A stretch of DNA of 64,000 bases from Collinsella sp. (GTDB taxonomy: Bacteria > Actinomycetota > Coriobacteriia > Coriobacteriales > Coriobacteriaceae), in the NCBI GenBank assembly GCA_019414515.1, contig DXLX01000036.1:1-64000 (forward strand), read 5' to 3'. The notes beneath the pieces are model-generated. The model had not been told where the DNA came from. It ran no database searches and saw only the letters and a list, made by a program, of their open reading frames with translations. The position numbers and the translations under genes are program-made. Of the stretch, positions 51,664 to 64,000 are shown in pieces; the stretch's first letter is position 1, and every line of letters starts with the position of its first letter.

Positions 51664-52440
51664 ATGGATGCCAAATTAACGATAGTCGACGTAACCGGAT
51701 CGACCAACGATGACCTGCTCGAAGCAGGAAAACAGGGAGCGCCGCACGGCACAGGACTTGCCGCCCGGGCTCAAACAGCAGGACGCGGCCGGCGCGGGCA
51801 CAAGTGGGACTCAACCGTCGGCAACTTATTGCTTTCGATTGTCCTGCGCCCATGCGTTAATCCTGCAAAGTTCTCTGGTCTTGCCGCCGTCAGCGGCCTA
51901 GCGGTGCTTGAAGCACTCGAAAAGCAGGGTCTTGCAAACGAGATTCGCCTTAAATGGCCCAACGACCTTGTCGCGCGAGGACGCAAGCTCGGCGGCATTC
52001 TGGTCGAGGCCGCACGCGATAACGAAGGCAAACCTTTCGCCGTCTGCGGCATTGGCGTCAATGTGAACTATGCGCCCCAAGAGGTGCCCGATGGCGGCCT
52101 GCCGGCAATCGGTCTCTCGGATCTCAACGAGAGCGTACCTGCCGTCGACATGCTCCTCGATGAGGTCTATCACGCAGTTATAGACGCTGCAGATGCCTGG
52201 GCAGAGCGCCTCAACGCCAAGGAAGAAGATGCCGGTCCGCTCGCGCCCGTCCACGACGAATATATCGCCCACCTCAATTGGATTGGGGAGCACGTTATCG
52301 CCCGTTCCCCTGCCGGCGACGAGCTGGCACGCGGCATCTTTAAAACCGTCGATGGCTTTGGTCGCGCGTGTATCGAAACGGAAGGCGGTTTGCGATCCTT
52401 CCATTTTGAGGAGGCATCGCTGCGTCCCGCGAGCGAATAG
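51664..52440 (+). CDS. birA: Biotin-[acetyl-CoA-carboxylase] ligase
   Basis: 258 residues with the biotin-binding GRGRRGHKWDSTVGNLLLSIVL, KWPNDLV and GGILVEA motifs and a C-terminal beta domain. The N-terminal DNA-binding helix-turn-helix of E. coli BirA is absent, so this is a ligase only (group I type). AGGAGG lies 11 bases before the ATG. It is divergent from the operon whose AccB it loads. Confidence 0.92.
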   Translation: MDAKLTIVDVTGSTNDDLLEAGKQGAPHGTGLAARAQTAGRGRRGHKWDSTVGNLLLSIVLRPCVNPAKFSGLAAVSGLAVLEALEKQGLANEIRLKWPNDLVARGRKLGGILVEAARDNEGKPFAVCGIGVNVNYAPQEVPDGGLPAIGLSDLNESVPAVDMLLDEVYHAVIDAADAWAERLNAKEEDAGPLAPVHDEYIAHLNWIGEHVIARSPAGDELARGIFKTVDGFGRACIETEGGLRSFHFEEASLRPASE

Positions 52441-52500
52441 GGCGCCACAGCCAGCCGCTCGGCAGCCTTATCCGGCGGTCCAATCCCATCATGCTAAACA

Positions 52501-52537
52501 AAAGGGCCCCGCTACCGTAACGGCAGCGGGGCCCTTT
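52501..52537. terminator. Bidirectional terminator between birA and rpsJ
   Basis: AAAGGGCCCCGCTACCGT pairs with ACGGCAGCGGGGCCCTTT almost perfectly around a two-base loop, with A/T-rich edges. It ends birA on the right and the rpsJ transcript on the left, so the ribosomal operon does not read on from rpsJ. Confidence 0.88.
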
Positions 52538-52556
52538 AAGCTATGAGCGATATCGC

Positions 52557-52865
52557 TTAGAGCTTGATGTCGATGTCGACGCCAGCGGGGAGGTCGAGAC
52601 GCATGAGCGAATCAACGGTGCCCGAGGTGGGGTCGAGGATGTCGATGAGGCGCTTGTGAGTGCGCATCTCGAACTGCTCACGGGAGTCCTTGTTCACGTG
52701 CGGCGAGCGGATAACCGTGTACAGGTTGCGCTCGGTGGGCAGGGGGACAGGACCGGAAACGCGAGCGCCGGTCTTCTGAGCGGTCTCGACGATGAGCTTC
52801 GCGGACTGATCGACGACCTCGTGATCATAGCCCTTGAGGCGAATGCGGATCTTCTGGGTAGCCAA
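52557..52865 (-). CDS. rpsJ: 30S ribosomal protein S10
   Basis: 102 residues, the usual length: MATQKIRIRLKGYDHEVVDQ, then ETAQKTGARVSGPVPLPTER and THKRLIDILDPT. S10 also acts in transcription antitermination as NusE. The start is TTG after GGAGG. It normally begins the S10 operon but here is isolated behind fusA. Confidence 0.97.
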   Translation of the reverse strand: MATQKIRIRLKGYDHEVVDQSAKLIVETAQKTGARVSGPVPLPTERNLYTVIRSPHVNKDSREQFEMRTHKRLIDILDPTSGTVDSLMRLDLPAGVDIDIKL

Positions 52866-52925
52866 CTTAAACCTCCAAAGAGTGCGAGAGATGTTCTCGC
52901 GGATTACGTAACAGGGAGCTCGAAC

Positions 52926-55025
52926 TTAGGCGTTCTTGCTCATGACCTCGTCCACGATGGACTTGGGCGCGGGCTCATAAGAGTCGAACTGCATCGTGTA
53001 GGATGCACGGCCCTGGGTCTGGGAGCGAAGGTCGGTAGCGTAACCGAACATCTCGCCCAGCGGCACCTTGGCACGGATGAGCTTGGTGTTCTTGCGATCC
53101 TCCATGCCCTCGATCTTGCCGCGGCGACCGGAGAGGTTGCCCATAACGTCGCCCATGTACTGCTCGGGGGTCTCGACCTCGACAGCCATGATCGGCTCGA
53201 GCAGCTGCGGATCGGACTTCTTGAGGGCGTCCTTGATAGCCATGGAACCGGCGATCTTGAAGGCGGCCTCGGAGGAGTCGACCTCGTGGTAAGAACCGTC
53301 GAACAGGGTGACCTTAACGTCGAGGACCGGGAAGCCGGCGATAACACCGGTGTTCAGGGCCTCCTGGATGCCCTTGTCGATGGACGGGATGTACTCCTTG
53401 GGCACGACGCCGCCGACGATAGCGTTGACGAACTCGTAGCCGAAGCCCTCCTCCATCTTCTCGAGCTTGATGACGGCATGGCCGTACTGACCGCGACCGC
53501 CGGACTGACGGACGAACTTGCCCTCAGCCTTCTCGACGTCGTGACCAGCGGTCTCGCGGTAGGCAACCTGGGGCTTACCAACGTTAGCGTCAACCTTGAA
53601 CTCACGGAGCAGACGGTCGACGATGATCTCGAGGTGCAGCTCGCCCATGCCGGCGATGATGGTCTGGCCGGTCTCGTGGTTGGTGGACACCTGGAAGGTC
53701 GGGTCCTCCTCGGCGAGCTTGGTCAGAGCCAGGGACATCTTGTCCTGCTCGGCCTTGGTCTTGGGCTCGATGGCAACGTCGATAACGGGCTTAGCGAACT
53801 CGATCTTCTCGAGGACGATCTCCTTGCCCTCGGCGCACAGGGTGTCGCCGGTGGTGGAGTTCTTGAAGCCGACGCAAGCGACGATGTCGCCGGCGGCAGC
53901 GTCGTCACGGTCGATACGCTCGGCGGCGTTCATCTCGAGGATGCGGCCGAGGCGCTCGCGCTGACCGTTGGAAGCGTTGACAACGTAGGAGCCGGACTCG
54001 GCGCGGCCGGAGTAAACGCGGACGTAGGTGAGCTTACCGACGAACGGGTCGGTCATGATCTTGAAGACCAGGCCGGAGAAGGGCTCGTCGAAGGAAGGAT
54101 GACGCTGGATCTCCTCGCCGGTGTCCGGATCGGTACCGGTGACGGCCTCAACGTCGAGCGGGCTGGGCAGGTAGTCGACGACAGCGTCGAGCAGCTCCTG
54201 AACGCCCTTGTTCTTGTAGGCGGAGCCCACGAAGACGAGGTTGAGCTCGTTGGCCAGAACGCCCTTGCGCAGAGCGGCCTTAAGCTCCTCGACGGTGAAG
54301 TCCTCCTCCATGAGGATCTTCTCCATGAGCTCGTCGTCAAAGCTGGCAGCAGCGTCAAGGAGCTCCTCGCGCTTGGTGGCAGCGATGTCGGCGAACTCAG
54401 CCGGGATCTCGTCCATCGGCTCGGGGTAGGTCATACCCTTCTCGTCGGCCTTGAAGTCCCATGCAGTCATGGTGACCAGGTCGATGACGCCCCAGAAGTT
54501 GTCCTCGGCGCCCATCGGGACCTGAGCGGCCACGGCGTTAGCGTCGAGACGATCCTTCATGGTCTCGATAGCGTTGAAGAAGTCAGCGCCCACGCGGTCA
54601 TACTTATTGATGAAGGCGATGCGGGGGACGTTGAAGGTAGAAGCCTGACGCCAAACGGTCTCAGACTGGGGCTGAACGCCGGCAACGGCGTCGAAGACGG
54701 CGACAGCGCCATCGAGGACGCGCAGGCAGCGCTCGACCTCGGCGGTGAAGTCAACGTGGCCCGGGGTGTCGATGATCTGGATGCGGTAGTCCTTACCGTC
54801 CTTGTTCCAGAAGCACGTGGTAGCAGCGGAGGTAATGGTTACGCCGCGCTCCTGCTCCTGAACCATCCAGTCCATGGTGGCAGCGCCCTCATGGACCTCA
54901 CCGATCTTGTGGGTCTTACCGGTGTAGTAAAGAATACGCTCGGTCGTGGTGGTCTTACCGGCATCGATGTGGGCCATGATGCCGATGTTACGGGTATCGG
55001 AAAGCTTGTACTTAGGCTTAGCCAT
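52926..55025 (-). CDS. fusA: Elongation factor G
   Basis: 699 residues, normal length, with the G1 motif AHIDAGKTTTTERIL, DTPGHVDF and NKYD. Later domains II to V are complete (RGQYGHAVIKLEKMEEGFGYEF). It drives translocation on the ribosome with GTP. AAGGAAC precedes the ATG. It lies between rpsG and rpsJ; no tuf gene follows. Confidence 0.98.
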   Translation of the reverse strand: MAKPKYKLSDTRNIGIMAHIDAGKTTTTERILYYTGKTHKIGEVHEGAATMDWMVQEQERGVTITSAATTCFWNKDGKDYRIQIIDTPGHVDFTAEVERCLRVLDGAVAVFDAVAGVQPQSETVWRQASTFNVPRIAFINKYDRVGADFFNAIETMKDRLDANAVAAQVPMGAEDNFWGVIDLVTMTAWDFKADEKGMTYPEPMDEIPAEFADIAATKREELLDAAASFDDELMEKILMEEDFTVEELKAALRKGVLANELNLVFVGSAYKNKGVQELLDAVVDYLPSPLDVEAVTGTDPDTGEEIQRHPSFDEPFSGLVFKIMTDPFVGKLTYVRVYSGRAESGSYVVNASNGQRERLGRILEMNAAERIDRDDAAAGDIVACVGFKNSTTGDTLCAEGKEIVLEKIEFAKPVIDVAIEPKTKAEQDKMSLALTKLAEEDPTFQVSTNHETGQTIIAGMGELHLEIIVDRLLREFKVDANVGKPQVAYRETAGHDVEKAEGKFVRQSGGRGQYGHAVIKLEKMEEGFGYEFVNAIVGGVVPKEYIPSIDKGIQEALNTGVIAGFPVLDVKVTLFDGSYHEVDSSEAAFKIAGSMAIKDALKKSDPQLLEPIMAVEVETPEQYMGDVMGNLSGRRGKIEGMEDRKNTKLIRAKVPLGEMFGYATDLRSQTQGRASYTMQFDSYEPAPKSIVDEVMSKNA

Positions 55026-55044
55026 GTTAGTTCCTTACCTTAAC

Positions 55045-55518
55045 TTACCAACGATAGTGAGAGAACGCGCGGTTGGCCTCGGCCATCTTGAAGACGTCCT
55101 CACGCTTCTTGACGGAAGCGCCCAGGCCGTTGGAAGCGTCGAGGATCTCGTTGGCGAGACGCTCGGCCATGGTCTTCTCCTTGCGAGCGCGGGAGAAGTT
55201 GACGATCCAGCGGATACCCAGAGCGGTGGAACGACGGGAGTTGACCTCCATCGGGACCTGATAGGTAGCGCCACCGACACGCTTGGGCTTAACCTCGAGC
55301 GTGGGCTTGACGTTGTCCATAGCCTTCTTGAAGGTAGCGAGAGCGTCGCCACCCTCAGACTTCTCGGCAACGATCTCGAAAGCGGTGTAAACGATGCGCT
55401 CAGCGGTGGCCTTCTTGCCGTCAAGAAGGACCTTGTTGATGAGCTGAGTCACCAGGCGGTTGTTGTAAACGGCGTCAGGCTGAACCTCACGACGATTAGC
55501 TGCTGCACGACGCGGCAT
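55045..55518 (-). CDS. rpsG: 30S ribosomal protein S7
   Basis: 157 residues with MPRRAAANRREVQPDAVYNN, VEVKPKRVGGATYQVPMEV and the C-terminal KMAEANRAFSHYRW. S7 organises the head of the 30S subunit. TAAGGAG precedes the ATG. Conserved order after rpsL. Confidence 0.98.
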   Translation of the reverse strand: MPRRAAANRREVQPDAVYNNRLVTQLINKVLLDGKKATAERIVYTAFEIVAEKSEGGDALATFKKAMDNVKPTLEVKPKRVGGATYQVPMEVNSRRSTALGIRWIVNFSRARKEKTMAERLANEILDASNGLGASVKKREDVFKMAEANRAFSHYRW

Positions 55519-55591
55519 GTGAAATCTCCTTAAGTGTCTACCGTGCGGCGCTTAGGCGGCACACGGCGAAAGTATCAAAACGTTATCTGGC

Positions 55592-55969
55592 TTATTTGGC
55601 CTTGGGGCGCTTAGCACCGTACTTGGAACGGGCCTGCATACGGTTCTGGACCGGAGCAGCGTCGTAGGCGCCACGGATGACGTGATAACGGACACCAGGG
55701 AGGTCACGGACACGACCGCCGCGGACGAGCACGATGGAGTGCTCCTGCAGGTTGTGGCCCTCACCCGGGATGTAAGCAGTAACTTCGATGCCGTTGACAA
55801 GGCGAACACGGGCAACCTTACGAAGAGCCGAGTTCGGCTTCTTGGGGCTCGTGGTGAAGACGCGGGTGCACACGCCGCGCTTCTGGGAGTTGTGCTGCAG
55901 AGCAGCGTTCTTGGACTTCTTGGGCACGGAACGACGGCCCTGGCGAACCAGCTGGTTAATAGTAGGCAA
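55592..55969 (-). CDS. rpsL: 30S ribosomal protein S12
   Basis: 125 residues from a TTG at 55969 (LPTINQLVRQGRR in the frame, read as Met), which follows AAGGAG and begins where S12 always begins. KPNSALRKVARVRL and the streptomycin-relevant loops are standard. No ATG fits, so TTG initiation is clear. It is preceded by a 525-base gap holding repeats and the inserted sigma-factor genes. Confidence 0.95.
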   Translation of the reverse strand: MPTINQLVRQGRRSVPKKSKNAALQHNSQKRGVCTRVFTTSPKKPNSALRKVARVRLVNGIEVTAYIPGEGHNLQEHSIVLVRGGRVRDLPGVRYHVIRGAYDAAPVQNRMQARSKYGAKRPKAK

Positions 55970-56176
55970 AGCGTACTCCTTCTCGAATGATTTCCAGCTT
56001 TCTGTAAAGTGCAACGGCTTGAATCGAGGGGTCAGCATCCCCCTACGAAACACGCAGTTCGATAGGATACGTGGCGTTAGCTGTGCCGTCAACAGACCAC
56101 GCCGCCGAGCGTATCCCAAAATTGGCACATTTCCGCAAAGCCTACACAAAAGGAATCCCTTTCTGTGCGCGGGGGT

Positions 56177-56315
56177 GGATTCCCGGACCGGGCGGCGCGG
56201 GGGTTAAGTTTGCTGCTCTACAGTCCTGACTCGCACGGAGAGCACATTAAGTGCTCTCCGGCTCGTGCGGAACTCGCGACAAACTTAAGCCGCCGGCCGC
56301 CCGGGCCGGGAATCC
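56177..56315. mobile_element. 139-bp palindromic, MITE-like element
   Basis: Ends are 20-bp inverted repeats (56177-56196 and 56296-56315, starting GGATTCCCGG) that match at 19 of 20 bases. Inside, TTAAGTTTG pairs with CAAACTTAA, and a perfect CGGAGAGCAC/GTGCTCTCCG stem closes the centre around ATTAA. There is no coding capacity. It lies upstream of rpsL. No clear target duplication is visible, so mobility is inferred. Confidence 0.5.
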
Positions 56316-56343
56316 GACGTGCTCGGCGGGGCAACGCTACCCG

Positions 56344-56367
56344 CCAAAAAGGGACAGGTTTATTTTG
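56344..56367. repeat. 24-bp inverted repeat, left copy
   Basis: CCAAAAAGGGACAGGTTT followed by ATTTTG. Its perfect reverse complement lies at 58140-58163, so the two copies face each other and bracket the sigma-factor module inserted between rpoC and rpsL. Confidence 0.85.
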
Positions 56368-56458
56368 TTCGGTTTTATCTGGTGAAACGTCGCGCTCCAG
56401 CGGTAATCTGCTCTCATCTGACGCATGGAAATCGGCGGCGTTTCCATTTAACGCAAAA

Positions 56459-56489
56459 GAGGCCGCTTCCCCTAGTAGGAAGCGGCCTC
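56459..56489 (-). terminator. Terminator after the DUF4179 gene
   Basis: GAGGCCGCTTCC pairs with GGAAGCGGCCTC around a short loop, with CTTTTGCG following on the minus strand. It closes the sigma-factor operon six bases from the gene's stop. Confidence 0.82.
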
Positions 56490-56494
56490 AGACC

Positions 56495-57571
56495 TTACGA
56501 ATAGACGATGGTAAAGGGTACTTTTGTTTCGGTCTCCCCTGTTGACGTGCACCTCGTGCCCTCAAGCGTTACTGAGACCACTTGTTCGACATCAATCAAC
56601 TTCGTTGGCACCCAGATGTTCTCTCCGCTATTGCGCCCATAAGAAAAATATAAGTTGAACACCCCTGCGTCGTCATCTTCGATAATCTGCTCCGATCCAT
56701 CCTTGTAGCTGACGGTCAGCTTATTATCAACTGCTTCATAGCCCAAATCATCGATGTGCGTCTGGATGGAAAACGGGCTAATCTCAAGAGGCGAGTCACC
56801 GGAGCGGAGTTCCTTTGTATCGACGTACGCTCCAATATTGAACTCGGGTGTCGACGCCTCAAACCGCCTCGCACTCTCACCTTCACCCTCGGTCCAGTGG
56901 ATATTCCAGGTGACCGCATGTTGCAAATCTCACTCGCGATCCATAGCGGCAAAGTACATCGTGCCATTAATGACAGTATCGCTTGATGTGTCCTTATCAA
57001 TTGTGCTGCGTGTGTCAGGCCATTCCTCGCCGAACTTCATATCGGGCGTGCCGATGCCCTGTTCTTCTTCACCATAGAGAACAAGTTCGCCAATCTCTGC
57101 TGCTGGCTTGTAGTAGTTAACTCCATTTGGATTGGACAACGTAAACGTCACGGCTCCGCAGCCGTTTTGGTCGATTGCCATCTCATGGATATCAAGCGTA
57201 TAGCCGTTACCCTCGACGGACAGATTAACCTTCTGGACTGTGCCCTCCAGGCTTTGGGGCGCGATGCCATCGCCAAACTCTCTGGTGTGGGTATATTTAG
57301 TTCCCGATGAGCCGCCGTTGGTCCAGGTAATGGAATCCCCGTTGCCGTGGTTTCCCCAGGCTGAGGCAAAATAGCTGGAATTGACAACGGCGTAGGCGAC
57401 CCCTCCGGTCGCCAACACTCCGGCAAGACATCCGATAACCGCAACATAGAGGGGCTTAGCATGACCCCTTTTGCGAAGCGGCTCGCCTTCAGCTGCATTA
57501 AGAACGCGATCTGCAAGATTGCTATCGGCTTGGATGGACTCGAAGGCCTGCTTGATTTGATTGGATTTCAC
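56495..57571 (-). pseudogene. DUF4179-like membrane protein (anti-sigma type) split by an in-frame TGA
   Basis: A GTG start at 57571 after GAGGAGG gives a cytoplasmic N-terminus, one membrane segment (YVAVIGCLAGVLATGGVAYAVV, about residues 43-64) and an extracytoplasmic domain. The frame reads AMDRE then TGA (56930-56932) and continues without shift as DLQHAVTWNIHWTEGEGE for about 144 more residues, with the same domain style. So one ancestral gene is cut by a nonsense codon, or the TGA is read or restarted (a TTG follows). The gene overlaps the sigma factor by 50 bases and probably encoded its membrane partner, holding the sigma factor in check. Confidence 0.7.
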
Positions 57572-58040
57572 GGTCGCCCTCCTCTAGGATGAATTTGAGC
57601 TTCGATCGACCGCGAGCTAAACGCGTTCGAACGGTCGCGGCTGGTACATGCAACAACTCGGCAATCTCTGAGGTCGAAAAGCCTAGATAGTAATAGAGCA
57701 CGATGGGAACACGGAATCGTTCCGGAAGTCGCATAACGTCTGACAGGACCACCTTGGTCTCATCCTGCGCTGCCGAGAGTGAATCGGCCAAGTTCTCAAT
57801 ATCCTCTATGCGCCTCCATGGCTTTCGAAAGAGCGATTTGCATTCATTGATCGTGACCCGAATAAGCCAGCGACGAAGATGCTCCCAACTTTCAAAGTGT
57901 CCATCGCTTTTGAGCAACTTAAGAAAGACATCTTGGGCAACATCGTCGGCATCGGCACGATCGCGTAGGTACGTCAATACGATCCGAAACACGACATCCC
58001 GGTAATCTTCGACCGCCTGTCTAAATGCTTGTTCTTCCAT
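57522..58040 (-). CDS. ECF-type RNA polymerase sigma factor
   Basis: 172 residues from the ATG at 58040 (MEEQAFRQAVEDYRD) after GGGAGGTGAT, a very strong site. Region 2 has VLTYLRDRADADDVAQDVFLKLL and region 4 VPIVLYYYLGFSTSEIAELLHVP with RTRLARGRSKLK. It is a small extracytoplasmic-function sigma factor, paired with the membrane protein that overlaps it. It lies between rpoC and rpsL, a place normally without genes. Target promoters are unknown. Confidence 0.9.
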   Translation of the reverse strand: MEEQAFRQAVEDYRDVVFRIVLTYLRDRADADDVAQDVFLKLLKSDGHFESWEHLRRWLIRVTINECKSLFRKPWRRIEDIENLADSLSAAQDETKVVLSDVMRLPERFRVPIVLYYYLGFSTSEIAELLHVPAATVRTRLARGRSKLKFILEEGDREIQSNQAGLRVHPSR

Positions 58041-58139
58041 AATCACCTCCCGGTGATGCTGATGTTTCTTGCTGAGGCCCTCACCATAGATACGCTTTGA
58101 CCGAACGAAATGTTTCAAATTCAAGCAGGAATAACCTAC

Positions 58140-58163
58140 CAAAATAAACCTGTCCCTTTTTGG
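58140..58163. repeat. 24-bp inverted repeat, right copy, within a hairpin
   Basis: The perfect reverse complement of 56344-56367. It also lies within a local stem of AACCTACCAAAA with TTTTGGTAGGTT around the GTCCC word, so the right end can fold by itself. Confidence 0.85.
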
Positions 58164-58181
58164 TAGGTTTTCTTCAACAAA

Positions 58182-58215
58182 AAAGACCCGCTCCCCTGTT
58201 GGGAAGCGGGTCTTT
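58182..58215 (-). terminator. Terminator after rpoC
   Basis: AAAGACCCGCTCCC pairs with GGGAAGCGGGTCTTT, with TTTTTTGTTG after it on the minus strand. It separates rpoC from the inserted sigma-factor genes. Confidence 0.85.
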
Positions 58216-58241
58216 GGAAGGACGGTTAACGTACTAGGAAA

Positions 58242-64000
<5,759 letters not shown>

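Noticed and set aside
56930..56932. TGA as a selenocysteine codon
   Set aside because: No convincing hairpin follows the TGA at the distance of a bacterial SECIS, and the protein style does not suggest a redox site.

Overview
The window looks like chromosomal DNA of a high-GC gut actinobacterium of the class Coriobacteriia, most probably Collinsella. This rests on recognition, not a search. The clues are a YgfK/SsnA/XdhD-type purine operon, an FabK-type fatty acid cluster with a fused AccD-AccA, an unusually long RpoC, cytoplasmic sulfatases with a mannose-family PTS, and many GGGAC/GTCCC intergenic hairpins.

Layout. (1) 1-4.6 kb, accessory: the 3' end of an IS110-family transposase, then a DUF234-type ATPase and an AbiEi-like protein with a nuclease-like tail, surrounded by three clusters of a 62-bp-period palindromic repeat. 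(2) 4.6-15.6 kb, purine catabolism on the minus strand: NCS2 permease, SsnA-like amidohydrolase, YgfK-like flavo-iron-sulfur protein, a stand-alone RnfB-like polyferredoxin and an XdhD-like molybdenum hydroxylase; a divergent YheO/DauR-like regulator and a RidA protein sit next to it. (3) 15.9-21 kb: U32 protein (RlhA-like), RluA-type pseudouridine synthase, and a Gfo/Idh/MocA oxidoreductase with a DeoR regulator. (4) 21.4-27.2 kb: S10 ribosomal operon from rplC to rplX, closed by a terminator. (5) 27.5-39.1 kb: an island with a mannose-family PTS, two sulfatases lacking signal peptides, an anaerobic sulfatase-maturating radical SAM enzyme, a TauE/SafE exporter and two DeoR regulators. It is bracketed by a 90-bp direct repeat of the 3' end of a histidine phosphatase gene. 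(6) 39.1-42.3 kb: phosphatase, cation diffusion facilitator, solitary PTS EIIC. (7) 42.3-52.4 kb: a complete type II fatty acid synthesis operon (fabH-acpP-fabK-fabD-fabG-fabF-accB-fabZ-accC-accDA) with divergent birA. (8) 52.5-64 kb: str operon rpoB(partial)-rpoC-[ECF sigma / DUF4179 gene]-rpsL-rpsG-fusA-rpsJ.

How it fits together. The island can be read as a pathway in which a sulfated amino sugar is taken up and phosphorylated by the PTS, desulfated in the cytoplasm by radical-SAM-activated sulfatases, and sulfate leaves through TauE; a decayed agaS/nagA-like fragment at its edge suggests N-acetylgalactosamine-type sugars. In the purine operon, the permease brings in xanthine or urate and the hydroxylase, YgfK and ferredoxin form an electron chain without the usual FAD subunit. 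rpsJ and rplC, normally adjacent, are separated here by about 25 kb.

The observations most worth a second look are the 62-bp repeat clusters, the PTS-sulfatase island and its repeats, the alpha-CTD-like helix-hairpin-helix domain in the RpoC C-terminus, and the sigma-factor insertion between rpoC and rpsL bounded by perfect inverted repeats.
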